From: Longimicrobiaceae bacterium | Lineage (GTDB): Bacteria; Gemmatimonadota; Gemmatimonadetes; Longimicrobiales; Longimicrobiaceae | DNA length: 43,615 nucleotides | Assembly: GCA_030447645.1 (NCBI GenBank) | Contig: JAUJOM010000005.1 | Coordinates: 1 to 43,615, forward strand | Direction: 5' to 3' | In this document: positions 20,415 through 28,489 of the stretch, in pieces | How the letters are laid out: every line of letters begins with the position of its first letter | How positions within the stretch are numbered: position 1 is the stretch's first letter | Made by a program: the position numbers and the translations under genes | Notes under the pieces: model-generated | What the model was told of the DNA's origin: nothing | The model's database searches: none | What the model saw: only the letters and a program-made list of their open reading frames with translations

Positions 20415-20870
20415 GTGCTTTCGCATCGCTTTTTCTGGCTTGTCCCGCTGCTTGTTGCGTTCATGGCTGCTTCGTGCCGGACGTATGTGCCGCCCGCGCG
20501 GGGGCTCCCGGTGCGACCGGCCCTACCGTAGCGGTCGAGCGATTCCTGCGTCACGCGGCTGCCAAGGAGTACGGCCAGATGGGGTGGATTTTCGGTACCG
20601 CACAGGGGCCGCTGCTGCGCGATCCCCCGGCCGATGTGGAGCGCGCATGTACGCTCTCGCCACCGTGCTGGAGCACACCAGGTTTGCCGTGCAGGCCGAG
20701 AACCCGGTTCCAGGGCGGGCAGGTACGGCGGTGCAGCTGCCCGTTCGACTCGTTCAGCGCGGCGGGAGTACACGGTGCCCTTTACGGCGGTCCGGGGGCC
20801 GCATGGGCGCTGGTTCATCGAGCAGATCGGCGTGGAGGCAATCACGGCGCAGCCTCCAGCAGTTCGATGA
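20415..20870 (+). CDS. Lipoprotein of unknown function, several frameshifts
   Basis: GTG 20415 begins a lipoprotein signal peptide (HRFFWLVPLLVAFMAASC, lipobox AASC). The mature part continues in other frames: TVAVERFLRHAAAKEYGQMG, WIFGTAQGPLLRDPPADVER, MYALATVLEHTRFAVQAENP, GRAGTAVQLPVRLVQRGG, REYTVPFTAVRGPHGRWFIE and IGVEAITAQ, ending TGA 20870. Three indels are needed (near 20500, 20640 and 20765). The parts read as one compact domain with the sense of a small stress or transport-like NTF2-type fold, but I do not recognise a family. Preceded by a strong promoter; its 3' end overlaps the convergent epimerase gene. Confidence 0.65.
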
Positions 20871-21247
20871 GCACCCCGCCGGTGGAACGGGGGTGGAGGA
20901 ACGCCACCCGATGGCCATGCACCCGGGCGCGGCACACCGTCGATCAGTTCATAGCCGGTGGCGCGGTGTTCTTCCAGCGCACGCTCGATGTCGGGCACGC
21001 GGTAGCAAAGGTGGTGCATTCCCGGCCCGCGTCGCTCCAGGAACCTGGCTACCGGGGAATCAGGGCGGACGGGCGCGAGCAGTTCGATCCGCCCCACTCC
21101 AGTACCCACGAAGATCACCTCCACTCCCTGCGTCTCCACCACTTCGCGTCCGGAACCTTCCGCGTTGGCGAGAGCTCCGAAGGTGGGCAGAGCGTCGTCC
21201 AGTGAATGTACGGCCACGCCTACGTGATCCAGAATCCGTCCGGTCAT
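20842..21247 (-). CDS. mce: Methylmalonyl-CoA epimerase, one frameshift
   Basis: A glyoxalase/VOC-fold metalloenzyme that interconverts (R)- and (S)-methylmalonyl-CoA in propionyl-CoA catabolism. On the minus strand from ATG 21247: MTGRILDHVGVAVHSLDDAL, the metal-ligand pattern HVGVAV, GRIELLAPVRPDSPVARFLE, GPGMHHLCYRVPDIERALEE. A missing base near 20925 shifts the end (HGHRVAFLHPRSTGGVLIEL) into another frame, stopping at TGA 20842-20844. Corrected length is about 135 residues, normal. A GGGGGAG site precedes the ATG. Its last 29 bases overlap the convergent lipoprotein gene. Mutase genes are not in the window. Confidence 0.92.
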
Positions 21248-21268
21248 TTCTCCCCCGCGGTTGATTTC

Positions 21269-21296
21269 TTGCGTCTATTCCGGAGCCAACGATAAC
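21269..21296 (+). promoter_or_regulatory. Possible promoter of trxA
   Basis: TTGCGT (21269-21274), a 16-base spacer and GATAAC (21291-21296) lie in the divergent gap between mce and trxA, 49 bases before the trxA ATG. A weak match, kept because a promoter is expected here. Confidence 0.3.
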
Positions 21297-21345
21297 CCGC
21301 GGCGGCCCTGTGGACCACCGCTCACGCAGCTGAGGAGACTAGATT

Positions 21346-21677
21346 ATGGCGGAAAACGGCAGCACCGTCACCGTGACGGATGACAGCTTTGCGACCGAGA
21401 TCGAAGGCGGAGAAGGGCTTTCGATTGTTGACTTTTGGGCCACCTGGTGCGGACCGTGCCGGATGGTTGCGCCGATTCTGGATCAGCTTGCCACCGAGTA
21501 TGCTGGCCAGGTGAAGATCGGCAAGCTGGACGTGGACGCCAACCAGCGTACCGCCGCCCGGTTCAACGTGCGCTCCATTCCACCTTGCTCTTTTTCAAGG
21601 ACGGCAAGGTTGTGGACACGGTGATCGGCGCCGTGCCCCGGCCTCAGCTGGAGCGTAAGATTCAGGAGCACATCTAA
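21346..21677 (+). CDS. trxA: Thioredoxin, one frameshift
   Basis: Small cytoplasmic thiol-disulfide reductase with the active site WATWCGPCRMVAPILDQLA. The first part is intact from ATG 21346 (good GAGGAG Shine-Dalgarno). A missing base near 21586 (NVRSIP, then CC where ACC is expected) puts the C-terminal half, LLFFKDGKVVDTVIGAVPRP and QLERKIQEHI, into another frame, ending TAA 21675-21677. The cis-Pro loop (RSIPT) is at the break. Corrected length about 110 residues, normal for TrxA. The acidic N-terminal lead (MAENGSTVTVTDDSF) is a little longer than usual. Confidence 0.95.
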
Positions 21678-21707
21678 GACTCGCGAACGTACGATCCGGC
21701 ATGGGGC

Positions 21708-22541
21708 GTGCTGTCGGTGGTCAGCACCCCGATCGGTAACCTGGGTGACATGACGCACCGCGCGGTGGAAACGCTGCGCGGTGCGGACATCATTCTCGCC
21801 GAAGACACCCGTCGCACGGGCACTCTGCTTCGGCACTACGAAATCACCGGCCGCCTGGTTGCGGCTCACGAGCACAACGAAGCTGGAAAGCCCGCGCCGC
21901 GCAGGTTGTCGCCTGGCTCGGTGAAGGCAAGAAGATCGCGCTGGTATCGGACGCCGGCACCCCGCTGCTTTCCGATCCCGGCGCTCGCATCGTGCGGGAA
22001 GCCGCCGAAGCAGGGTATCCGGTGGTGCCCATTCCCGGTGCTTCCGCGCTGCTCGCCGCGCTGGTTGCCTCCGGCATTGCCACCGATCGCTTCACCTTTT
22101 ACGGGTTTCCGTCACGAAAAGCGTCGGAGCGCGCGGCGCTGCTGGACGAGGTGGTCGCGCTCCCCCACACCGCAGTGCTTTACGAATCCCCCAGCGCGTT
22201 GGGCGGTTGCTGGACGATCTTTCACAGCGCGCAGGCGGGGAACGCCGGGTAGCAGTGGCCCGCGAGCTTACCAAGCTGCACGAAGAGGTGTTCCGGGGCA
22301 CCCTGGCGGATGCGGCGGCGCATTACGGTGCCACCGAGCCGCGCGGTGAGATCGTGGTGGTAGTGGAAGGCAAGGATGCCAGGGGGCGCCCGAGGTGGAT
22401 TCCCATGACGCTACGGTGCTCGCGCAGGCGCTGCTCGCGGACGGGATGCCACCAAGCGGAGTAGCTCGGGAGCTTCGCGAGCGATTGGGCATGCCCCGGA
22501 ACGACGCCTACACTCTGGCCCAGCAACTCGCCGCCAGCTGA
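21708..22541 (+). CDS. rsmI: 16S rRNA 2'-O-methyltransferase RsmI, about three frameshifts
   Basis: SAM-dependent tetrapyrrole-methylase-fold enzyme that methylates C1402 of 16S rRNA. Blocks in three frames: [39 protein letters not shown], then [77 protein letters not shown] [31 protein letters not shown], and a C-terminal helical tail. Breaks near 21900, 22205 and 22383. The GTG at 21708 is the likely start; stop TGA 22539-22541 overlaps the next ATG. All SAM-binding and substrate motifs are preserved. Confidence 0.93.
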
Positions 22542-22780
22542 TGGCACAGGGCCGCGCCATCTTCAGCGACGAGCAGGGCCGCGGCTGGCTGGTGCAGATC
22601 CAGTACGGCCATCCCGCTCCGACGGAACTCGGCATCTACGCCGCCCGCTTCGAGTGCCCCGAAGCACCCGAGGAGCCCGTACGCGTCGGCTTCGTGTTGA
22701 TGGGGGACGTCGAGGCGGCGGATGAGGAGGCGCTCCGGGAGTCGCTCGCCGAGGCGGACCCGGCGGAAGAGATCGGTTAG
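22541..22780 (+). CDS. Small conserved-looking protein of unknown function
   Basis: The 79-residue product begins at the ATG overlapping the rsmI stop (TGATG), so it is coupled to rsmI. It starts with a compact beta-rich stretch (AIFSDEQGRGWLVQIQY, FECPEAPEEPVRVGFVLMGD) and ends in an acidic tail (EALRESLAEADPAEEIG). No membrane segment, signal peptide or cysteine pair. The reading frame has the normal GC-third-base bias of neighbouring genes, so it looks real. I do not recognise the family. Confidence 0.7.
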   Translation: MAQGRAIFSDEQGRGWLVQIQYGHPAPTELGIYAARFECPEAPEEPVRVGFVLMGDVEAADEEALRESLAEADPAEEIG

Positions 22781-22842
22781 CGCACTGCCCCGAAGATAAC
22801 GCGAAGACAGTTCCGCGCCGGCACGCCGCGGTGTAGATTCAG

Positions 22843-22863
22843 GGGAGCGGGTTGTTCGCTCCC
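22843..22863 (+). other. Short hairpin upstream of the helicase gene
   Basis: GGGAGCG (22843-22849) and CGCTCCC (22857-22863) form a perfect 7-bp stem in the 105-base gap before the dinG-like gene, with no T tract. A TAGATT box lies just before it at about 22833-22839, which might be a -10 element without a good -35. Confidence 0.3.
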
Positions 22864-22885
22864 GCGCAACCTTGTAGCCGCTGCC

Positions 22886-25456
22886 GTGTTGGGTACTCCG
22901 CGCCACGAATCTTTTGTGCATACACCGCTCGTGCGCCCCGAGCTGTTTTGGGGTGCAGCCGCCGCGAGATCGTGCGCCGGGAGATTCGCAAGGCGCGGAG
23001 CAATGAGGTGTGCTTTGTTGCCCGTGTGGGCGAGGATGGGGAGCTGCTCGAACCGCGCGCGGTGGCAAGGGGCCAAGCGTCGGCGGTGCTCGCGGCGATC
23101 CGGAACCCGGAACCCGGAAGCGTCGTCCTGCACAACCACCCTCGGGGTGCTCAATCCGTCCGAAGCGGATCTTGCCGTCGCGGCGCAGCTCTGGGAGCAG
23201 GGACTCGGCTTCGCCATCTGCGACAATGATGCGACGGAGCTTTACGTTGTGCTGGAGCCGCCCGCCGCGGAGCGGCTCGACCCGCTGGAGCTGGATGGAA
23301 TCGAAAGCGATCTCGGTCCCGGGGGCGCGCTCGCCCGTCGCCATCCGCGCTACGAGGACCGGCCGCAGCAACGGGCATTCGCTCGTATGGTGGCGGACCT
23401 CTACAATGAAGGCGGCGTGGGGATCGCGGAAGCAGGAACCGGCACGGGCAAGTCAGTGGCGTACCTCCTGCCGGCTATTCGCTGGGCGCTGGCCAATCGG
23501 GAGCGCACCGTCGTTTCCACCAACACCATCAACCTGCAGGAGCAGCTCGTAGACAAGGATCTGCCGCTGCTCCGCAGGGCGCTGGGTGAGCCGTTCAAGT
23601 TCGCGCTGGTCAAGGGGCGTCGCAACTACGTGTCGGTCCGTCGGGCGAAGCTCGCCCTGGAGATCTCCGGGGTCTTGTTCGAGGATGGCCGGCAGACGGA
23701 GTTGAAGGCCATCGGTGAATGGCTGCACCAGACGTCGGACGGCTCGCTCTCGGACCTGCCTTTCCGCCCCTCCGCGGAGGTGTGGGACGAGGTTGCCTCC
23801 GAGTCGGATGTGTGCCTGCGCGCCAAGTGCCCGCACTTCGAAGAGTGCTTTTACCAGCGCGCGCGCCGTGATGCTGCTTCGGCCGACGTGCTGGTGGTCA
23901 ATCATCACCTGCTCTTTTCCGATCTGGCGGTGCGCCGCTCGCAGGGGAACTACACCGCCCCCGCGGTGCTGCCGCACTATCGGCGGTTGATCCTGGACGA
24001 AGCGCATAACCTGGAGGAAGCCGCGACCCAGCACCTCGGTGCCACGGTGTCGCGCCGCGGCCTGTTCCGCATCCTGCGACGGCTGGAGCATCGCGGCAAG
24101 GGCCTTTTACCGGCCACCTCACGGGCTCTTGCCAGCGGGCGCAGGGACCTGCTCGGGCAGGCGGCGATCGACCTGATCGACGAGCGGCTGCTCCCGTCGC
24201 TGGAAGATGCGCGGAACCGCGCGGGCGCCGTGTTCACCCTGCTGGAGCAGGTCTTTGTCCGCGGGAGTGAGCTGACGGTGCGCATGGACGACAAATTCGC
24301 GGAGCACCCGGTGTGGCGGATGGGCCTCGGTGACGCCCTGGACGGGCTGCTCGCCAATCTGGATGCTCTGCTGCGCGGAATGGAAACGCTGCGCGAGCGT
24401 GTGGCAGGCGAAGAAGTGCTTCGGGAAGCCATGGAGGCGCAGCTGCTGGAGCTGCGGGGAGCGGCCAACCGGCTGGAAGGTGCCGCGGACGCGCTGGGGC
24501 TCGCGCTCCGCCCGGGTGAGGACACCGTCAAGATGGTCCGCTGGATGGAGCGGCGCCCGGATCGGGATCCCCAGGAGTCGGCGAACATCACGCTGAGCGC
24601 CGCCCCGCTGAATCTTTCAGCTCTTCTGCGGGAAAGCATTCTGGACAAGGTGCCGACGGTGGTGCTCACCTCCGCCACACTGGCTACGCAGGGCAACTTT
24701 CGCTTTGTGCGTCAGCGCCTGGGGCTCAATGGCGGCGAAGACGGACCGCGTGTCACCGAAGCGATTCATCCGTCCCCCTTTGACTACACGGAGCAGTCGT
24801 TGCTCGCCGTGCCCACGGACCTCCCGCTTCCGTCGGGGGACTCGGACGCGCGCCATCACGCGGCCACTGCGCGTGCCATTGCCGAGATGGCGGCGATCAC
24901 CGACGGCGGCCTTTTCGTGCTCTTCACCTCTTACCGTGCCTTGCGCCACGCGGCAGGCGAGCTGCGCCGGGGCGGGATGGACGGGCGCTGGCCCCTGTTC
25001 GTGCACGGAGAAGCGCCCCGGGGCCAGCTGGTGGAGCGCTTCACTACCTCGGGACGTGGCATTCTTCTGGGTACGACCTCGTTTTGGGAGGGTGTGGACG
25101 TACCCGGACACCCGCTGCGCGGGCTGGTGATTCCCAAGCTGCCCTTCAAGGTGCCCACGGAGCCGGTCACCGCGGCCCGGGTGGAGGCCATCGAGGCTGC
25201 GGGCGGGAACGCGTTCGCATCCTACATGCTGCCCCACGCGGCCATCCGGCTGAAGCAGGGCTTCGGGCGCCTGATCCGCTCGCGCTTGGATCACGGGGCG
25301 GTACTCATTCTAGATGGGAGAATCGTGCACAAGAGCTACGGACGCTTTTTTCTGGATTCGCTTCCTCCAGCCCCGGTCCGACGGGGACCGTGGAGCGAAG
25401 TGCGAGGCGAGCTGCTCGCCTTCTACGGCGCGCGGACCGTGCTCAAGGCGTGCTGA
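22886..25456 (+). CDS. DinG-type superfamily 2 helicase with N-terminal RadC/JAB-like domain, two frameshifts
   Basis: The C-terminal three quarters is an XPD/DinG helicase: Walker A EAGTGTGKSVAYLLP (near residue 185), DEAH box LILDEAHNLEEAA (near 370), and helicase-C motifs TSFWEGVDVPG and IRLKQGFGRLIRSR. Three cysteines remain of the Fe-S cluster (CLRAKCPHFEEC), but the usual first Cys after KGRxNY is serine (KGRRNYVSVRR). The N-terminal ~110 residues, read across breaks near 22970 and 23143, show a JAB/RadC-like metallo-fold: EVCFVARVGEDGELLEPRA, then VVLHNHP joined to GVLNPSEADLAVAAQL, the RadC HNHPSG...PSxxD pattern. Usual DinG proteins carry a DnaQ-like exonuclease or nothing there. GTG 22886 chosen as start. 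The stop overlaps the next gene's ATG. Confidence 0.85.
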   Translation: MLGTPRHESFVHTPLVRPELFWGAAAARSCAGRFARRGAMRCALLPVWARMGSCSNRARWQGAKRRRCSRRSGTRNPEASSCTTTLGVLNPSEADLAVAAQLWEQGLGFAICDNDATELYVVLEPPAAERLDPLELDGIESDLGPGGALARRHPRYEDRPQQRAFARMVADLYNEGGVGIAEAGTGTGKSVAYLLPAIRWALANRERTVVSTNTINLQEQLVDKDLPLLRRALGEPFKFALVKGRRNYVSVRRAKLALEISGVLFEDGRQTELKAIGEWLHQTSDGSLSDLPFRPSAEVWDEVASESDVCLRAKCPHFEECFYQRARRDAASADVLVVNHHLLFSDLAVRRSQGNYTAPAVLPHYRRLILDEAHNLEEAATQHLGATVSRRGLFRILRRLEHRGKGLLPATSRALASGRRDLLGQAAIDLIDERLLPSLEDARNRAGAVFTLLEQVFVRGSELTVRMDDKFAEHPVWRMGLGDALDGLLANLDALLRGMETLRERVAGEEVLREAMEAQLLELRGAANRLEGAADALGLALRPGEDTVKMVRWMERRPDRDPQESANITLSAAPLNLSALLRESILDKVPTVVLTSATLATQGNFRFVRQRLGLNGGEDGPRVTEAIHPSPFDYTEQSLLAVPTDLPLPSGDSDARHHAATARAIAEMAAITDGGLFVLFTSYRALRHAAGELRRGGMDGRWPLFVHGEAPRGQLVERFTTSGRGILLGTTSFWEGVDVPGHPLRGLVIPKLPFKVPTEPVTAARVEAIEAAGGNAFASYMLPHAAIRLKQGFGRLIRSRLDHGAVLILDGRIVHKSYGRFFLDSLPPAPVRRGPWSEVRGELLAFYGARTVLKAC

Positions 25457-26079
25457 TGGCCGCACTTCCACGCGCCTCCAAGATCGTATGTGTGGGGCGG
25501 AACTACCTGGAGCACGCCCGTGAGCTCGGCAACGAGATGCCGGAACGGCCATTGCTCTTCCTCAAGCCGCCTTCGGCCCTGGTTCACTCCGGAGACCCGA
25601 TCGTGCTGCCCCCGGAGTCGCAGCAGGTGGAGCACGAGGGCGAGATCGCGGTGGTGATCGGCGGGACCGCGCGGCACGTACGGGAGAGCGAGGCCATGGG
25701 GTACGTGGCGGGCTTCGCACCGCTGAACGACGTGACCGCCCGTGACCTGCAAAAGACCGACGGCCAGTGGACGCGTGCGAAGGGCTTCGACAGCTTTTGC
25801 CCGCTAGGAGACCTGGTGCCGCCGGACGAGGTGAATCCGTCCCAGCTGGAGGTGATCTGCCGGGTTAATGGCGAGGTCCGGCAGCGCGGAGCCGCAAGCC
25901 AGATGGCGTGGGGAATCCCCGCGCTGATCGCGTACATCTCCGGGATCATGACCCTGGAGGCGGGCGACGTGATCGCTACCGGCACCCCGGCGGGCGTCGG
26001 TCCCCTCCGTCCGGGAGACAGCGTGGAGGTGGAGATCCCCGGCGTCGGTCTGCTCCGGAACCCGGTGAAGTCCGCATGA
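25456..26079 (+). CDS. Fumarylacetoacetate hydrolase family protein
   Basis: The 207-residue product is a compact FAH-fold enzyme of the acylpyruvase/isomerase (FAHD1, HpcE-like) kind: CVGRNYLEHARELGNE, FLKPPSALVHSGDPIVLP, metal ligands EHEGEIAVVIG (two glutamates) with a downstream D in PLNDVTARDLQ, the KGFDSFCPLGD loop, and GDVIATGTPAGVGPL. Members hydrolyse or decarboxylate acyl-pyruvates and oxaloacetate; the exact substrate cannot be assigned. ATG overlaps the helicase stop (TGATG). The aminotransferase follows after 76 bases. Confidence 0.9.
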   Translation: MAALPRASKIVCVGRNYLEHARELGNEMPERPLLFLKPPSALVHSGDPIVLPPESQQVEHEGEIAVVIGGTARHVRESEAMGYVAGFAPLNDVTARDLQKTDGQWTRAKGFDSFCPLGDLVPPDEVNPSQLEVICRVNGEVRQRGAASQMAWGIPALIAYISGIMTLEAGDVIATGTPAGVGPLRPGDSVEVEIPGVGLLRNPVKSA

Positions 26080-26155
26080 GGCCGCCGTGTCACGGGGGGG
26101 CGGCTCACCATGAAAGCATTCCCGAACACCTACCTCAAACCGAGAGCTGAATCCG

Positions 26156-27328
26156 ATGCCCGAGCTTGCGCAGCAGTTCCAAACCCTTCCGCCGTATCCA
26201 CTCTCGGACGTTCCCGCGATCAAGCGGGATTTGCGTGCCCGCGGTGTGGATGTGATCGACCTGGGTACCGGCGATGCCGATCTCGCCCCGCCGCCGGACG
26301 CGGTGGAGGCATTGCGCGCCGCGGCAATGGACCCGGCAAATTCGCGCTATGCTTTTCAAATGGGGCTGGTGGAGTTTCGGGAGGAGATCGCTCGCTGGAT
26401 GCGGAGCCGCTTCGGAGTGGAGCTGGACCCGATGCGCGAGCTGCTTCCGCTGATCGGCTCCAAGGAAGGCATCTTTCACCTCCCGCTGGCCTTTCTGGAG
26501 CCGGGAGACGTGACCATCATCCCGGATCCGGGCTACCAGGCGTACCTCGGGGGAACCGTGCTCGCGGGTGGGGAGCCACACATCGTACCGCTCCGGCCGG
26601 AGCACGATTTCCTGATCCCCCTGGATGGGATCCCGACCGAAGTCGCCCGGCGCGCGAAGATCCTTTACCTCAACTACCCCAACAATCCGACGGCGGCTGT
26701 GGCGCCGCGTGCCTACCTGGAAGAGGCGGTGGCGTTTTGTCGCGAGCACGACATCATCCTCGCCTACGACAACGCGTACTCGGAGCTGGCCTTCGACGGC
26801 TACGTTCCACCCTCCATCCTGGAGATTCCCGGAGCGTCCCAGGTAGCCATCGAATTCCACTCGATCTCCAAGACGTACAACATGACGGGGTGGAGAATCG
26901 CCTGGGCAGCCGGCTCGCCGGAGCTGATTTCCGCACTCACCCGGGTGAAGTCGTTCAGCGATACAGGGCTCCCCTTCTTTCTGCAGCACGCGGCGATCGC
27001 CGCCCTCCGCTCCCACGCGAGCTGGGTCCCGCAGAACGTCGAAGTCTTCCGCCGCCGCCGGGACGCCGCCGTGGAAACCCTCCGGGACTCGGGGTTCGAC
27101 GTGCAGATGCCCTGCGCGACAATGTATGTATGGGTGCCGCTTCCCGAGGGTGAAGCTTCCGAGCCTTTCGCGCGCCGCCTGCTCCTGGAGCAGGGGGTGG
27201 CCGTTCTGCCCGGCAAATCGCTGGGAGCCGGCGGCGAAGGCTTTCTTCGCATCGCGCTGACCTGCACGGAAGAGCGCATCCGCGAGGCTGCGCAGCGTAT
27301 CGGGCGCGTTCTGCAGCCTGCGGGATAG
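26156..27328 (+). CDS. Class I/II PLP aminotransferase, LL-diaminopimelate aminotransferase-like
   Basis: The 390-residue fold type I aminotransferase has IDLGTGDADLAPPPDAVEAL, GSKEGIFHLPLAFLEPGD, DPGYQAYLGGTVLAGG, LNYPNNPTAAVAP, AYDNAYSELAFDGY and the PLP lysine in HSISKTYNMTGWRIAW (about residue 240), with RIALTCTEERIREA near the end. The opening (LPPYPLSDVPAIKRDLRARG) and SISKTYNMTGWR match the DapL/LL-DAP and glutamate-pyruvate-type group. DapL converts tetrahydrodipicolinate to LL-diaminopimelate for lysine and peptidoglycan, but closely related alanine or aspartate aminotransferases read the same, so the gene symbol is left blank. Frame clean. Confidence 0.88.
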   Translation: MPELAQQFQTLPPYPLSDVPAIKRDLRARGVDVIDLGTGDADLAPPPDAVEALRAAAMDPANSRYAFQMGLVEFREEIARWMRSRFGVELDPMRELLPLIGSKEGIFHLPLAFLEPGDVTIIPDPGYQAYLGGTVLAGGEPHIVPLRPEHDFLIPLDGIPTEVARRAKILYLNYPNNPTAAVAPRAYLEEAVAFCREHDIILAYDNAYSELAFDGYVPPSILEIPGASQVAIEFHSISKTYNMTGWRIAWAAGSPELISALTRVKSFSDTGLPFFLQHAAIAALRSHASWVPQNVEVFRRRRDAAVETLRDSGFDVQMPCATMYVWVPLPEGEASEPFARRLLLEQGVAVLPGKSLGAGGEGFLRIALTCTEERIREAAQRIGRVLQPAG

Positions 27329-27365
27329 GGCACGCGAGGCGGGCTCGTATTTACAACCGGGTACG

Positions 27366-27704
27366 ATGAGGGGGTTCGTCGTCCCCGTGCAGCCGTTCGC
27401 AACCGCCGCTTTGCGGCGCTCCGTAGCTGCGTGGCTCGCGGTGCGAATCTTTGTTGCCGTGGCTATCGTTTTTGCCAGTGAACTGCTTGGGCTTGTGCCG
27501 CCGCCGCACCCGGTATTCCTCTCACCGGGAGCTGCCCTGACCGTGGTGCTCATTGTGGCCGCGCTCGGCCTCCTGGACGCGCACCGGCGCAATGAAGACT
27601 TATTTCTCGCCAACCTGGGTGTCTCCCGATCACAGATCGTTGTCACAGCCGCGATTCCAGCTCTTGTGTTCGAGCTTGTGCTCCTCGTTGGCAGGCAGCT
27701 ATGA
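27366..27704 (+). CDS. Small three-helix membrane protein paired with an ABC ATPase
   Basis: The 112-residue product has three predicted membrane segments (about residues 24-46, 54-72 and 88-108). Between the second and third lies a cytoplasmic-looking loop, DAHRRNEDLFLANLGVSRSQ, that resembles the coupling loop of FtsX-like ABC permeases (…LRALGASRR). Its stop overlaps the ATG of the ABC ATPase (ATGA, 27701-27704), so the two are probably a complex. It is much smaller than a usual permease. I do not recognise a named family; role inferred from context. Confidence 0.7.
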   Translation: MRGFVVPVQPFATAALRRSVAAWLAVRIFVAVAIVFASELLGLVPPPHPVFLSPGAALTVVLIVAALGLLDAHRRNEDLFLANLGVSRSQIVVTAAIPALVFELVLLVGRQL

Positions 27705-28429
27705 CAGCTCTGCTCACGGTGGATTCTGTCGGCAAGTCATACGGAGAGCGGAAGATCTTATCTTCCGCGTTTCTGCGGGCGAAACCCGGCTCCGTTACGG
27801 CTTTGCTCGGGCGCAACGGCGCTGGAAAATCCACGCTGCTCAAGATCGCAGCGGGCTGGATCGCGCCCGATTACGGAACGGTTCGCTTCCGGGAAGTGAC
27901 CTACATGCGCCCGCGCCTTCACGAGCTCGCAGCGCAAGGTCTCTTTCTGCTGCCTGTGGATCATTCGCTCTTTTCGCCTTCGTTCACCTTGCGGCAACAC
28001 CTCCAGGCGGTAAGCGCCACCTTCGGCGGCTCGCAACTGAACGAAATCGCAGAGCGGCTCGGGATCGCCACTCTGCTAGATCAGTTTCCCTACAGCTTTT
28101 CCGGAGGTGAGCGAAGACGTGCGGAGCTGGCAGTGGCACTCCTGCGCGCGCCTGTGTGTTTGCTCGCAGACGAACCCTTCCGGGGCATCGCCCCCAAGGA
28201 CGCGGAGGTGCTTATGGCTGCATTTCGTCACCTTGCGGAGCAGGGATGCGGCATCGTGCTCACAGGGCATGAACTCACCTTCGTGCTGCCTGTGGCGGAC
28301 GAGGTGATCTGGGTCAACTCGGGTACCACGACACTGCTGGGTTCGAGTGCCGACGCTGAGGGAAACTGGCGCTTTCGGCGAGAGTTTCTCGGCACCGTGC
28401 AAGGGGACGTGCGTAGTGATGTGCTGTAG
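27701..28429 (+). CDS. ABC transporter ATP-binding protein
   Basis: A 242-residue ATPase with all nucleotide-binding motifs: Walker A LLGRNGAGKSTLLKIAAGW, Q-loop region, signature YSFSGGERRRAELAVALLRA, Walker B CLLADEPFRGIAP (the D-loop D is followed by EPF), and H-loop VLTGHEL. The ordering and short length recall LptB/LivF-type ATPases. The transported substrate is not visible. It is translationally coupled to the small membrane protein upstream. A gene of about 60 bases of non-coding DNA with a CCCCCTCCGGGGG hairpin follows. Confidence 0.92.
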   Translation: MTALLTVDSVGKSYGERKILSSAFLRAKPGSVTALLGRNGAGKSTLLKIAAGWIAPDYGTVRFREVTYMRPRLHELAAQGLFLLPVDHSLFSPSFTLRQHLQAVSATFGGSQLNEIAERLGIATLLDQFPYSFSGGERRRAELAVALLRAPVCLLADEPFRGIAPKDAEVLMAAFRHLAEQGCGIVLTGHELTFVLPVADEVIWVNSGTTTLLGSSADAEGNWRFRREFLGTVQGDVRSDVL

Positions 28430-28489
28430 CGCGGTTGTGCTGCGTGCTTTTACGGAACAATGCCCCCCTCCGGGGGAGTACAACGCCGT

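Noticed and set aside
20396..21247. Epimerase read as a 283-residue fusion with a novel C-terminal domain
   Set aside because: The extra tail appears only after a one-base break; correcting it gives a normal-length epimerase ending at 20842.
26135..27646. Long minus-strand frame (503 codons) opposite the aminotransferase
   Set aside because: Antisense shadow; Arg/Ala-rich nonsense translation.
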